A DNA stretch of 64,000 nucleotides from Prorocentrum cordatum (GCA_963575745.1 CAUYUJ010008558.1:100001-164000), one strand, 5' to 3'; shown: positions 1-11,965, counted from the stretch's first letter. Numbers and translations are program-made. Notes: generated by a model from the letters alone, not told the origin.

Positions 1-2
1 TG

Positions 3-190
3 CTGCCCTCTTCGCCCTGCCGATCCCTCGCCTTGGAGGCCTTCGAGGCCCTGAAGAGGCACGAGCCGGGGCCCCTCCCGCGCGAGCAGCTGCTCCAGCT
101 GCTGTCTGGCCACGGCGAGAGGATGCCCCTGGAGGAGGGCCCCAGCTCCTCGACCCTTCCTGAGCCCGGCAGCGCTCCCGAGGGTCGCCG
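3..190 (+). CDS. Possible exon end, EF-hand-like helix-loop-helix (partial)
   Basis: An open frame enters from the left edge of the window. It reads a helix (LEAFEALKRH), a short turn where an EF-hand loop would lie, a second helix (REQLLQLLSG) and GERMPLEE. This spacing resembles the last calmodulin-like motif of dinoflagellate and flagellar proteins, where GExMxxEE follows the loop. The loop lacks the normal Asp/Asn ligands, so calcium binding is doubtful. The protein-like composition fades after about position 180, where a GT could act as a splice donor. The family assignment rests on motif shape only, and the stretch could be a chance open frame in GC-rich DNA. Confidence 0.22.
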
Positions 191-490
191 AACGCTCTCG
201 AGCGTTTTCAGGCGTTTTTGTGGGGCCCCCGCCCCGAGAGGTAATCCGTCAGGCACGCCCTGTCAGTAATGAACACCCCGAGCAATTGACACCCCGAGCG
301 GCCCTCTCAGGCCCGAGTTCCAGGCAGCGAGCCGACATGCCTCATCGTGTGCCCCCATTGCTTGATTTAGGACGCACTGCAACTTGACATCGGCCGCCAC
401 TGTTGTGTGGAGTTTTCGCCGAGCAAACGCGCGGGCCACAGGGTTTGAGAGCTTCTGGGGCGGCTCAGCTGGCAGGCCTTGGAAGCTTCG
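191..490. other. No gene seen
   Basis: I see no coding signal or strong repeat in this stretch. Confidence 0.4.
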
Positions 491-688
491 GGAATCGACG
501 CCTCACTCGGGCCCCATCCTGACTTTCACACTTGGACGCAGGACAGGCCTTGAACAAGAATTGACGTCGGAACGATTTACCTGCACTCAGGAATCGACGC
601 CTCACTTGGGCCCCATCCTGACTTTCGCACTTGGGCACAGGACAAACCTTGAACAAGAATTTACGTCGGAACGACCCACCTGCATGAT
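491..688. repeat. 99-bp direct repeat, two copies
   Basis: Two adjacent copies begin with GGAATCGACGCCTCACT at 491 and 590. They remain alignable through the shared phrase GAACAAGAATT and ACGTCGGAACGA. Differences are scattered substitutions. 99 is a multiple of three, so both strands stay open across it; I do not regard those frames as genes. Confidence 0.85.
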
Positions 689-1049
689 TCATTCATGTAA
701 TGCTACGTAAACGTGTCCTGAGAGCTTTGGGACCTTCCTTCTTGGGCTCTACTCGAGCTTCCTTGGAATCGTCGTCGGGACAGTCTTTGGCGGTATGGGT
801 GCTGCCTTTGGGCGGTCTCCCCCCACCCCCACGGGAACCGTATGACGCAGAAGTGCCTGCATGGCAGCCTTGCGTAAGAGAAAAGGAAGCACGTTGGAGG
901 AGCAAGCTACATCTTCACTCAACGAGCTTCCCTTGAGCAGGGACGCGATGTCTTAACCATGCCAGCTGACCCGCAGCGTGCTTTTCCCAGTGGGAGCTTG
1001 CACTGAGGTGAAGTGTTCCTCGCGGATATTGAAGGATTCCGCAGAAGTA
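689..1049. other. No gene seen
   Basis: Mixed-composition DNA with short open frames on both strands but no recognisable domain or repeat. Confidence 0.4.
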
Positions 1050-1395
1050 TTGGGCCGATTTCGGTAGGCGGCCAGGTGACCAGGTTTCAGGTTCCCCGCT
1101 CCAGGTCCTCCCCTTTGCTGTAGGGATTCGGCGAAAATGTGCAGCCGATGTCGGTGAGGGTGGTCCCAGGTTTCTTTCTGAGGGATCTTGGTGAGAGTCT
1201 CCCTCCGATTCTAGTGGGTGGCGGTGGCCGCGTGCCCAGGTTTCAGGTTCCCCGCTCCAGGTCCCCGGCTACTTTTGCTGTAGGGACTTGGCGAAAGTGT
1301 GCAGCCGATGTCGGTGTGGGGGGGGGGTCCCATATTCTTTGTTTCCTGCTTCTTGGTGAGAGTCTCTCGCCGATTCCAGTGGGCGGCGGGGTTTT
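1050..1395. repeat. ~158-bp tandem repeat, about two copies
   Basis: The phrase CAGGTTTCAGGTTCCCCG occurs at about 1079 and 1237. It is followed in both copies by GCTGTAGGGA, then GTGCAGCCGATGTCGGTG and TTGGTGAGAGTCTC. The second copy is followed by the start of a third (GATTCCAGTGGGCGGCG). Confidence 0.8.
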
Positions 1396-2589
1396 CGGCT
1401 TCCCAGGAGTGGAGCATACATATACTTCTTCGAGATAATGGAGAGCGTAGGGGTACGATGTGTATGATAGAAAGAAGACAGAGTGGAATTAGTGAAGAAA
1501 GCAAATCTAACAGAGAGTGTGCATATCGTAGATCGCACAGAGATGAGAGCGAGGAGGAGCATACCTTATAGAGGCGAGAGCACGGAGAAGCGCGGGATAG
1601 TGCATAGTGCAGAACGCAGAGAGCAGATACCAGGAAGTTGAGAGTCAAGAGTCGGGAGGCGATACCAGAGAGTATAGTGTACGGGGGAGAGCGTATATAG
1701 CATATCGTGGACAGGATGACAAGCGTCGAGGGCAGGGCATATGATATAGCACATCAAATGTTGCTTAGAGACACGAGCGTAGGGAGCATGCAGCAGCGAG
1801 TAGAGAACGCAGATACGCACAATCGTCGTCTTCTGCTCCGCCAGCCCCCAGCGCGCGGTCTTCAACGTTTACGCACAACCAACTGATTCAGGCTTTCTTT
1901 GCTGTAGTTGACCCCGAACCCCCTTTATATCATTATGATCAGGGCGCCTTCGTGAAGCAAGCAGGCTGGGTTTCGCTTCTCTGGAAGCCCACTGTCGCCC
2001 GGCTTGTCATGCCTGTTTCGGGCGTGCTTGCGGGAGATGGGGGCGCAGGAAGTGCGCCTGTGGAAGGGGCGCAGATCACCGTTGAAGCAACCGGTTTCTT
2101 GGACGAGATCCCAGGCCTCGTCCCGTAAGAAAGTAATGGTGCAGGGGCCCGCCGTCAGAAGGCTAGCGCGTCATTTCTTTTCTCGTGTTGCCAGTCGTCG
2201 GGGAGTGTGGCAGGGATGCCCAGCCGCGGGCGGCGGCGCACGCGCGCAGGAGCTGGCGCGGTGCTTGGACTCGCTGGTGGGGGACCCTTCTGGCGGCGCC
2301 GCCGAGGAGCGACGGCAGCTGGTGACAGGGCCGCTGGGTTGCTCCGAGCGGTTGGGCCGCCCGCCGCCCGCCTGCATTTCCTCCCCCTCCCACCGCTCGA
2401 GGAACAACTAAATGAACGAGCATAACATGTCTGAGGTCCGAGCGGATCTCTTGGGCTGACGCTTGGCCTCCCCTGGCAGCGCCTCTGGCGGTCCAGAGTC
2501 GATTTTAAGAAATCCGCGCAGACCCCTGAGAAAGTTGATGCTTATACTCTCCACCCGGCAAGTAGAGGTCGTTAGATTTTGAGAACAGG
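1396..2589. other. Unassigned; short decayed repeats, no gene
   Basis: 1,440-1,830 is purine-rich and built of decayed short phrases such as GAGAGCGTAG and AGAACGCAGA. The remainder, including GC-rich 2,160-2,420, has overlapping open frames on both strands with no recognisable protein. Confidence 0.4.
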
Positions 2590-2818
2590 CCTCCCGACCC
2601 GCCCACCCTGCATACCGCGGCCGCCAGATCCCCAGGCCCACCGAGAATCCACGGTATCCCCTCCCCTCCAGACCCAGCCTGCCCACTCTGCAGACCGGGA
2701 CCGCCAGATGCCCAGGTCCACAGAGTCCCCGAGACTCCCGCCCCTCCAGACCAAACTCGCCCATTGTGCATTCCGCGGCCGCCAGATCCCCGGTCGACCG
2801 AGTCCCCGAGACTCAAGT
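2590..2818. repeat. 79-bp tandem repeat, three copies
   Basis: Three copies of a unit containing GCCCAC/ATT, TGCA and CGGGACCGCCAGATGCCC or its variant with CCGCGGCCGCCAGATCCCC lie at about 2600, 2679 and 2758, each followed by CACCGAG or a variant. Confidence 0.8.
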
Positions 2819-2915
2819 CAAGTCAATAACGCCGTGTCTGCACGACACATCGGCTGAGGAAGTGCCGCCGGCTGGAGGCGCATGTCCAGACCAGGGCACA
2901 GAAATCAAGGACAGT

Positions 2916-4310
2916 TCAGGAAAAGGTATACCGGCTGGCGATTGTCCTCCACACGTGCGGGTCATAGTATCCAGGATTGAGAAATTTAAACAAGTCGCTC
3001 CCCTGAGGGGAAGGGGCGGGGAGAGGGAGGGCAGGAGGGGGGGAGGAGGACGAGGAGGGGGGGGAGAGAACCCTGGTCGCCAAGAAGGCGTGTGCTCTGA
3101 TCACCGAGCCCCACGTCAGCCGGGGTCGGCCTCTCCGCCTCGGCGCGCGTGGGCTGGCGGGCTCGACAGATCCTGCGCCGAAAATGGTGCGTCTGAGGAG
3201 CGAATCCGGCATGGCCGCGATCCTGCCAAAAGACAACAGCCGTCGGAATAGAATTGTTTGGCTCAGTGCCACTTCGTGTGCTCGTCGACGCACCTCAGCA
3301 TTCGTGACCCGCGACACCATGGAGTGCGGCATGCCCAATATTTGCCGGAGGAAGTGCGCGTAGAAGGCATCGAGCTTGTCCCTGTCAGTTTTCTTGAGGC
3401 AGAGCGTCTCGATGCCGTAGATAAGTTTATTCATGATGTACGCCCAGAACGACCTAAGTTTGCGTGCTCGCCAGATGTTGGCGTGCCGCCATACTAGTCG
3501 GAGGGTGTGAAACGCAGCCCTCGCCTCTGATTCTCCTTGCCACGGCTGTGCCAGACGTCACTGGCTTCATTGGGATTCCGTCTTGAGCGAAGATGTCCGA
3601 AGCATGCCTGACTCGTAGATGCACGGTCTTCGGCCAATTTGATTCTAGTCCGTACGCGTGGGCCCTCGCAATGAGATGGTTCAGAAAATGTTGCGCTCTT
3701 GGTATATCATCTGAATCACGCGCCGTATCGTCGGCAAAAGTGGAATCGAAACACATGTTATCCGATGGAGATGGGCCGAGCTCGTTCACCAAGTCGGCCT
3801 GTGCATCCGTCATGAGAATGGACAGCATAATGATGAAGAGGTAAGGGCTCAGTGGGCAACCCTGGACAATATCCGCTCCTATTGGGCGAGTTCTGAAGGA
3901 GCCATGGCTATCTGTCATATCGAACGTGCGATTGGTATACATGCGATGGATCATGTCGCAGTAGGCCCGCGGGATGCCAAACCGGGCAAGGGCGATTTGG
4001 AGGGCTGCTGGGTTTATCTTGTCAAAGGCCTTCGACTATTCTAGTAGTATGGCTGATAGTTGCCCGTCCTTGGGCCCCCAGGTCCTTGCGATCGCTCTTT
4101 GAGCTAAGAAGATCGCGTCAGTGGAACGCCTCTGCGTCCGGAAACCGAATTGCTTGTCCCTCAAACCCCTCCAGTGGACATTCTGTTCAGAATGAAGCTC
4201 GCCGCGACCTTGTAGCTGACGGACAAAAGAGAGATTGGCTGGTAGTTCTGTGGCGAGGACTCGTCGCCCTTCTTGAAAGTGGCCGCCACTGCGGAATGCT
4301 TCTAGGAATG
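2916..4310 (-). pseudogene. Non-LTR (LINE) reverse transcriptase, decayed and 5'-truncated
   Basis: Read on the minus strand from about 4290, one frame carries the fingers motif (FKKGDESSPQNY, then PISLLSVSYKV). A frameshift near 4160-4180 leads to QFGFRTQRRSTDAIFLAQ. An in-frame TAG at 4036-4038 sits just before SKAFDKINPAAL (motif A), where relatives have Trp. Motif B reads GCPLSPYLF and motif C reads FADDT. A second frameshift near 3440 leads to the C-terminal part YGIETLCLKKTDRDKLDAF and GRPRLTWGSVI, which ends in a purine-rich tract (3,000-3,070). The endonuclease and 5' part are absent, as expected for a truncated LINE insertion. The enzyme would have copied LINE RNA at a nicked target. 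It is dead, and its strand and clade differ from the LINE remnants at 16-27 kb. Confidence 0.88.
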
Positions 4311-5110
4311 GGGAATGAGCATAACAGAGCATAACTACTAGCACAGAGCATAACAGAAACTAGCAGGACATAGCAAAACATACTAACTGAACAACGCTGC
4401 ACTAAAGAGCATACCATAACATAGCATCACAGACCAGGGCTTGATACATTCATACCATAGCATAACATCACACCGCGTAGCATACCAGTGCGGATCATAC
4501 ATTGACTAGTTCGACATGCTGTAAAATAGCGTCACAAACCACAACACCCCAGATCATGGCACAACATACCGTGCCCAAGTGTGATATTGCATCTAATCTG
4601 GTGTCACGGCAGATCATAGCATACCATATTATACTAAAAGACCGCATGGCATACCCTAGCGTTTCATAACACCTCATCGGGCATACCAGAACGTGATAGC
4701 ACAGTGCATACCATAACGGAGCACGCTAGCGTATATCATAATTGTTCCTATCATATCATACCGTACGTTTTGTACGATAGCTACCACGGCGGCACCTAAT
4801 GTAATCGAGCATCATCGGACGCTACGCATTGACGAGGAGGTTATGCCATGCCATAAGGGAAGCATCACGTAGTGGCCAGGCCGCAACTTTGCCATCATAC
4901 ATTCACATACTTGCTGTACTACTGTTACCACTACGGTAACGACTATGATACATCTCCGAAGCATGCAGCAACGTTTAAGAGGTGTGTCATCACCTGAGCA
5001 GGGCACCACACAGCATAAAGTCAACGATACCTCGCAACCAGCATCGCAGAACAGAGCATGCCAAACGAGCACAAGGTAACGTACCGCTTCACCGTATGAC
5101 AGAATTGTTT
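4311..5110. repeat. Degenerate AGCATA/CATAGC short-motif region
   Basis: This AT-richer stretch is full of variants of CATAGCATA, AGCATAAC and CATACCATA in irregular order. It looks like an old short-unit satellite. No coding signal is seen. Confidence 0.6.
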
Positions 5111-5189
5111 ATAACATCGTATACTCTGAAATTAGCGGGTGGACACCACTGACATCATACCACAAACGACAATATTTGAATACATTCAA

Positions 5190-6520
5190 GCGCGACGGCC
5201 GCGCGGAAGACAGGCTGGCCATCGTAACGAACAAGCGCATGAACGACCGATGCGACGACACATCTAATTTGACAGGCGTCACGACGTCCCGCTGGCCCCT
5301 TCAGAACATCACAGAACATCTTACAGTATATCAGAATCGACCATGGCGGAGTACATCATAGTTGTACGCTTGTTAATTACGGCAATGGCAATTTAGTTAT
5401 GCAGCTGCCTCGCCGACGTAAGGTTGGCTACAGGACAGAAACAGGCACAACAACCGACTTGACGACAAATCAAACGTGGCAGGCGTCACGATGCCACGCC
5501 GCCCCAGCGAAAGCAACACAAAACAAACTACATGTGCATAGAACAGAGCAGGGCCGAGCAGCACGTCACATAGTACAATACAGCAGAGACCTAGTACTGC
5601 CGTCCTATCATACGCGACATGCGCGCCGAGCCTACGCTGGCCACAGCAACAAACAGCAGCAGCAAGCAGCAACGACCGATTATACGACATATCGAACGTG
5701 ACAGGCGTCACGACGTCATGCCGCCCCGGCGAAGCCACACCAGAACAAACCATATGTGCATAGGACAGAGAAGAGCCGACCATACTGCCACAGAGTATAC
5801 GACAGCAGGGGCCGAGCAATGCCGTCCTATCATGCGCGACATGCGGGACGAGCCTTCGCTGGCCAGAGAAACAAACAATAGCATCACCAACGACCGACTT
5901 GACGACATTACAGGCCGAACAGGCGTCACGAAGCCCCGCCAGCCCGTCCAGAACAGAGCATAATATAACATAATGTCATTTACCACACGGGGCAGAATCC
6001 ACGCGAAAAGCATAGAGCACACATTTTACAGCAGCCATCAATTCACAGCGTCCCATCCCACGAACATCATAACATAATCGGCCGCATCATGCTCTAATCA
6101 GACGCGCCGTGCGCGTCGAGGTCAGGCTGGCAACAGGAACAAACAGGCGCAGCGACGACCAATTGGACGACATATCTAAAACGTGGCAGGGTCACGACGT
6201 CACGTCGGCCCGTCGAGAACACAATGGAGCGCGATGGAACTACATCATATTTGAACGCGGTTAGATACAGCAGCGGCAGGTTAAAGGCGCTTTGTCAAGC
6301 GTTACGTCCGCGCCAGCGTAAGGCTGGATACAGGACCAATCAGGCGAACCAACGACCGATTAGACGTCACGCCGCCCCGTCGAGAGCAAATCCGAGCGAA
6401 CCGCGTGTACAGATAATACATTATAATCGAGCATAGCGTGGCAGAGTATATTTCAGAAACGACCGACTAAGAGCGTTTTTATCAGAAGCGACATGCGCGC
6501 CGAGCTCAGGCAGGCCACAG
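5190..6520. repeat. ~210-bp degenerate satellite, about six units
   Basis: The anchor AGGCGTCACGACGTC or a variant, followed by GCCGCCCC and GAACA or a variant, occurs near 5275, 5482, 5701, 5919, 6186 and 6363. Spacings are 207, 219, 218, 267 and 177 bp. Each unit also carries ACATGCGCGCCGAGC, GCTGGCCA, AACAAACAG and CAACGACCGA. No gene is seen within it. Confidence 0.85.
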
Positions 6521-7639
6521 TAAGACCGTATCAGACGCGGGCACACACGATAACGAAGGTTTCGGTAGGGATCGTTCGAAACAGAATAATTGTTGGTGCT
6601 CCTCGACCGCCGCCCCCTCCCGCCCTCCTCCCTTCCCCTCCTTTTGCTTCCCCTTCTTCGGCTTCCCTCTCACATCTCAGGTCCTCGATCCAGGGCCCCC
6701 CCTGAGCCGTCGGCTGGGGCGATCCAAACGGGGTCGGGACGGTCGATTGGGCCCTGGGAGGAGGTCGCAGGATCAGTGGATCAGTTTGGACATGGTTGTG
6801 GGGTTTTTCTTTTTTCTCTGAGGTCCGCACAAGGCATTCCAAACATCATGCCTGGCCAGGGTCCCCTTGGGCCCTATAAAGGTGCACAGACCCTCGTGGC
6901 CTCGGTCGGCCAGGACCCAGCGTGGCTTTCTTTGGCCAGGCGTGGTGCGTGGTGGTGGTGGTGGGTATCCGTTCCTTCTGCGCATCAGGTGCCAGGGGGC
7001 CTCGGGGGAGCGCCCCCCCCCCTCCCCCCCCCAGATGGACGGGTCGTTCCGTCCTCCTCGCGCACGCGCAGTCGCGAAAGCGTGCCCGCAAGGAGGAAGC
7101 GCAGTACCGCGTCCGCGACATTTTGGAGGACGAGGTGGTCACCTTCTTGCCCCAGACTTGATCTTGTGCGGGAGTTGCTGCTGCTGCTGCTCCTGCTGCG
7201 GATTGTCAGTTGCCCCACCCGCCACCAACCTCGGAGGGGACGTCGAGAACGCCACTGATTTCCTAATGGGTTCCATCGTGGGATCGAGTGGGGGAGCTCG
7301 CAAGCTCAGGTTGACGCTTGAGGACCTTACACGCAACTAGTACTGGTTAGGGTGGTCTGGGAGGAGGAGGATGAGGAGGAGGAGGGGCAGTGGTCGTTGA
7401 TTTCTGCCAGTCCTTGTGTCCATGCTGGGATCCAAGTGTCGCTCTACACACCTTCGGTAGCAGAGCACTGGCTCGCAAGCACACGGAGCGAGATCCGTAT
7501 GCCCCCACGACGACAAGACCATTGCAGGGGCCGCCATTCGTCGGAGTTGTTGGTGGTGGTGGATGCACTTGCGCGGGTGGTTGACCAGGGGAAGGGGGTG
7601 GTGAGGGGGGGAGCGAGAAGATGGCAGGGGAATAGAGAG
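6521..7639. other. GC-rich unassigned DNA with pyrimidine tract
   Basis: 6,600-6,705 is a CT-rich tract and 7,005-7,035 is C-rich. At 7,200-7,340 the plus strand reads a protein-like run (NLGGDVENATDFLMGS, then RKLRLTLEDLTRN and a stop) that could be a small exon end. I recognise no family. Confidence 0.35.
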
Positions 7640-7676
7640 AGAGAGAGATATAGGGACAGAGAGAGAGAGAGAGACG
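7637..7676. repeat. (GA)n microsatellite, interrupted
   Basis: Two GAGAGAGA runs are separated by TATAGGGACA. Confidence 0.9.
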
Positions 7677-7749
7677 GTGCTTCGGAGAGGTCGGGGGGTG
7701 AACGCACCACCAGCGGGCTCAGCGAGCTCAGAACAACTCGAGGAGGGAC

Positions 7750-8345
7750 TCATCCATGATGACTTCGATCTCCAGGCGCAGCCGCACTGGCAGCCGCCGC
7801 ACTGGCGCCGCGCCGCTGCGCCGCCGAGACGCCTTCGACCGCCACGGACGATCCGAAGAGCCCCGCAGCCCGCCTCGCTTTCGCGCCACCAGCCTTTACC
7901 ACATCCGCCGCGGCGCCAGACGCCGCCGATGCCCCCGAGGCATCGTGCTGCGTCGCCCGCCACCGACCAGCACGGCGTGGCGGGAAGGCATCAGTCCAGA
8001 AGTCGTCGAGGGGGTCGCGGTCGCCTGCAGCTGACTCGAGCGCCACCTCGCGCCGCAAGCCGTCGCACACCTCCGCGGCCATCGTGTTGACCACTCCACT
8101 CCCCCGTCGCCACTCCAGCATCCGCTCCTCTGCCACGCCCATGCGGGCGGCGCTGCCGCCGAGGGGCAGCGGGTGGCGCAGCCGCCTCCCTTGGCCGTGC
8201 GAGCTGTGCGGAGAAGGCCCTCGGCGGCGCAGATGAGGCGCACGGCCTCCCGCTGCCCGCCCGCCAGCACTGCTGCCGCATGCGTCGCCAGGACCGCGCC
8301 GTGCGAAGCCTCCAGCGTCGCCTTCGCAGCGCGGGCGCCCTGCGT
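7750..8345 (-). pseudogene. Unrecognised exon-like stretch, probable frameshift
   Basis: On the minus strand a helical, alanine-rich run (ARAAKATLEASHGAVLATHA, then GGQREAVRLICAAEGLL) lies in one frame at about 8,345-8,190. A second protein-like run (GVAEERMLEWRRGSGVVN, then EVCDGLRREVALESA and DPLDDFWTDAFPP) lies in another frame from about 8,130. The joint suggests either one frameshifted exon or two exons. After about 7,990 the translation becomes low-complexity Ala/Arg. No known domain is apparent. I infer a decayed host exon because composition and charge pattern differ from the surrounding shadow frames; a chance open frame cannot be excluded. Confidence 0.28.
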
Positions 8346-9109
8346 ATTGGGACGGCATCGGTCGGCGGCGACAGATTTGAGCCAATATTGTATTGGGGAG
8401 GGGAAGGGAGGTAGGAGGGGCAGGCGGAAGAGGGATCGGGATGGAGGAATCACATGGATGGAGGGGCGATTGGGGGAGGGGTATGCGGGCATGAGGGATG
8501 CAGAACGGAAAGAGGAGCGAGCGCCGAGTTGTGTAGCTTGCCTGGGCCCATCGCCCCCCGCTAGCGGGCGGTGGCGCAAGCAGCGTCCTAATCTGAGTTC
8601 AGGCATGGACCCGGGCGAAAATATACCCGGTGAAAGATACCCGGTGCCTCGGGATGTTGCAATTTTTGCCACGTGCAAACGCATTCCGCCATTTGTTCGA
8701 GAAGGGGGAAGTGGGGAGGATATAGAAGCAGGAGAAATATGGGATGAGGGGTAGGGCAGGGCCAGAGTGAGGGAGTGGGGGGAAAAGGGAGGAAGACAGG
8801 CGAAGAGGTAGTAGGGAGGACGGAGAAGAGACCAGGACCCCGGTGGTGTGAGATGTTGGTGGGAAGTTCCTGCAGCTTGGCCGGTTGCTGCGAGGGCCCG
8901 CTCGCCCTTGCCCCTTGACGGTTAACAGGAGGGCAAGATGGTGCGGCGAGGCGTCCTCGATATCGAGTTTCCGTGACGGCGAGGTCGCCTTGCCAGAGGA
9001 AGTTATCGAAGACGCCTTCGGCGGGCCACCGCCGCCACTTGCCTTCGGGAAACGCCTGTGCCGAGAAGTGTGAATGAAAAGTGCGGCCGCGCTAGTGGAT
9101 TCGTATTCC
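8346..9109. other. No gene seen
   Basis: GC-rich and partly purine-rich (8,390-8,480 and 8,700-8,830), with no recognisable protein or repeat structure. Confidence 0.4.
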
Positions 9110-9960
9110 CTTGGCCGTTGAGGAAACCACTGAGAGCTGGGAAGGGGGCCGTCTTGGGGCTGCCTTGGGGCTCTTTCCGGCCTTTTTTTGGCCTTGGGGG
9201 CCTCCTGGGGCTCTATCGATTCGTCTTGGGGCTGTCTTCGGCCGTTGTATGATGCTCTTGGGCCGTTTCTGGTGCCTTTGTGGGCAGTCTTGTTTGGGGG
9301 TCTCTCAGGGGCCGTCTGGGGGCTCTCTTGTGCCGTCTTGGGGTCCTCCGTGGACCGTGTTCGGTTTTTTGAGGCCTTCTGGGGCTGTCTTGGGCCAGGC
9401 TTGGGGTACGTCTTGGGCGCACTTCAGACCAAGAACAACTCAATGGGCTAAATCGGCTCAATGAGTTTGGCCTCTTCCCCTTCTGGGTGATCTCTCGGAG
9501 CTCTCGTGGGCCGTTCTGAAGGCCTCTTGGACCGTCTTGGGCCCGTCTTTGGCAATCGTAGCGATATCTTGAGCCGTCTTGGAGTCTTTTAGGCCATGTT
9601 GGATCGACTTGACAGTGTCCACGGGCCGTCTTAGAGTTTTCGTGGCGGCGAGATCAGGTTGCCAGTGCCGTGTATCTAGTGACCTTCTGCCCATCCCACC
9701 ACCGTTACTGGGTCGTGAACAAGAGGGCTCTCAGAGACATTTTGGGGTCTCTTGGGAGCCTCTTGGAAGCTGCCCGGGGGCCTCTTGGAGGTCTCTCTGT
9801 TCCTCTTGGAGGTCTCCTTGGGCCTCTTGGGCCCGTGGGGTCTCTTGGGGGCCTATGGGGGCTTCGTATTCTTCGTGCCTGATGGCGATGATCTCGGGGG
9901 CCATCCTGGGGGAATGGCCCGAAGTGTCAGTGCGGTTTCCCCCCTTGGGTCTTTCTTAGA
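9110..9960 (-). repeat. AAGAGGCC-family degenerate block, reverse orientation
   Basis: The strand is filled with variants of TTGGGGCC, CTCTTGGGGGCC and GCCGTCTTGGG at irregular ~10-30 bp intervals. This is the reverse complement of the CCCAAGAGGCCCCCAAGACG phrase family that fills blocks at 30.2, 42.2, 44.7, 45.7-48.9, 57.3, 59.4 and 61.1 kb. The open frames here are by-products of the repeat. Confidence 0.75.
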
Positions 9961-10695
9961 GCCGTCCAGAGGGATCTCCACAGGAAGGACCCGGGGGCCT
10001 TTTCAGGCCACGTTTGAAGTGTGGAATTCCGACCACGCCCCCGAGGCCTTGGGAGATGTCACGTTGGGGCCCCCAGAAGCGCGCGAGAGTACCAAGGAAT
10101 TCCCAGAGCTCAGCCGTCTGGGGCCCGTCAGGGGGTTACTACAATGATCAGCGCAGAGAACGCGAAACGACCGCAGGACATTGCCTTTTGTTGGCCCACT
10201 GGTTCGAGCTGTCCTCTGTGTGACCGTCCAGAGAAAGCGTGATGTGGTGGTGCTGGCCGTCGACCGAGGCGGTGTGGTGGGGCGGGGCACTTCTCCTCGG
10301 GTCGGGGGGGGCTCTCTGGCATGCTTGGGGCCGGGGCGTGAGGCGATGCCCCGCCATCGGCCAGCCCCCCTGGCCTCCGCTCTGCCCAGCCCTCGGGCCG
10401 CGCCGTGCGAGGTTGACGCCCTCGACTTCGCGCGGAATGTCTTGGGCCTGGCGGACGGCGACCCAGAGGCCGGGGAGGACACCACCCCTGGGAGCAGGGC
10501 CTCCTTGTTGTTGCTCCCCATGTGTTTCGTGGGGTTCTGGTTTTCATCCCTGCCGCGTCGCACTCGCGACCCTCACTCACCTCCCCTCCTCCTCCTTCTC
10601 CTTCTCACACCGCAGCACAGCACAGCACAGCACTGCTCCGCACAGCACAGCACAGCACGACGGTCGCCCAGTGCACAGCAGGCGTACCATATGGA
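9961..10695. other. Unassigned, with a weak exon-like run
   Basis: At about 10,400-10,500 the plus strand reads EVDALDFARNVLGLADGDP, which looks protein-like but matches nothing I know. CAGCACAGCACAG short repeats lie at 10,612-10,655. Confidence 0.3.
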
Positions 10696-11965
10696 GTGCG
10701 CAGGGGGTGGTCCCCGAGCGCGGCGTGTATGCGGGCCATGGCGCAGGGCATGGCAGGCGTGGTACGTTCTCGACGCCAGAGGGGGTGCGCAGGGGTTGGT
10801 CCCCGAGGGCGGCGTCTATGCGGGCCATGGCGCAGGGCATAGCGGGCGTGGCATTTTCTCGACACCATAGGGGGTGCGCAGGGGGTGGTCCCCGAGCGCG
10901 GCGTCTACGCGGGCCATGGCGCAGGGCATATCAGGCGTGGTACGTTCTCGACGCCAGAGGGGGTGCGCAGGGGGTGGTCCCCGAGCGCGGCGTCTATGCG
11001 GGCCATGGCGCAGGGCATAGCAGGCGTGGCACTTTCTCGACACCATAGGGGGTGCGCAGGGGGTTGTCCCCGAGCGCAGCGTCTACGCGGGCCACGGCGC
11101 AGGGCATAGCAGGCGTAGCACTTTCTCGACGCCAGAGGGGGTGCGCCAGGAGTGGTCCCCGAGCGCGGCGTCTACACGGGTCATGGCGCAGGGCATATCA
11201 GGCGTGGCTGTTTCCCGACACCATAGGGGGTGTGCAAGGGGTGGTCCCCGAGCGCGGCGTCTATGCGGGCCATGGCGCAGGGAATAGCAGGCGTGGCACT
11301 TTCTCGACACCATAGGGGGTGCGCAGGGGGTGGTCCCCGAGCGCGGCGTCTATGCGGGCCATGGCGCAGGGCATAGCAGGCGTGGCATTTTCTCGTCGCC
11401 AGAGGGGGTGCGCAGGGAGTGGTCCCCGAGCGCGGCGTTTACGCGGGCCATAGCGCAGGGCATAGCAGGAGTGGCACTTTCCCGACACCATAGGGGTTGC
11501 GCAGGGGGGGTCCCTGAGCGCGGCCGCTACCCGTGCCGGTGGTCCAGGGCATAGCAGGAGTTGCACTTTCCCGACACCATAGGGGGTGCGCAGGGGGTGG
11601 TCCCTGAGCGCGGTCGCTATCCGTGCCGGTCGTCCAGGGCGCTGCTGTCCGTGACGGTCGTCCAGGGCATAGCAGGCATGGCATATTCTCGACACCACAG
11701 GGGCTGCGCACAGGGTGGTCCTTGAGCGCGGCCTCTATCCGTGACGGTGGCGCTCGAGGCAAGTCGGTACGCAAGTTTGCTATCCGTGCCGGTCGCGATC
11801 AGGGCACAGGGGAACGCTGGCGGAGCAGGCGTGGCATATTCTCATAACCTTAGGGGGTCCGCAGGTGGTGGTCTCTGAGCGCGGCCGCTATTCGACCCGG
11901 TCGTCCAGGGCGCAACAGGCGTGGCACTTTCTCGACACCATAGGGGGTGCGCAGGGAATGGCCAC
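10696..11965. repeat. 89-bp satellite, about 14 units
   Basis: The anchor GTGCGCAGGGGGTGGTCCCC occurs, with variants, at 10696, 10785, 10874, 10963, 11052, 11141, 11230, 11319, 11408, 11496 and 11586. The period is almost exactly 89 bp. It then loosens to about 11,950 with inserts built from CCGTGCCGGTCGTCCAGGGC. Each unit also contains GGGCCATGGCGCAGGGCATA and TTCTCGACACCATAGG or TTCTCGACGCCAGAGG. The two ending variants tend to alternate early in the array, which hints at an older 178-bp dimer. Confidence 0.95.

Noticed and set aside
3255-3275. GTTTGGCTCAG, similar to the 3' end of the spliced leader
   Set aside because: The CCGTAGCC half is missing, and the stretch is inside LINE RT coding sequence on the other strand.
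7337-7963. 208-codon minus-strand frame overlapping the GA microsatellite
   Set aside because: It contains an (SL)n run from the GA repeat and no recognisable domain.
10201-10215. GGTTCGAGCTGTCC as a tRNA T-loop
   Set aside because: No matching acceptor stem or anticodon arm is present around it.
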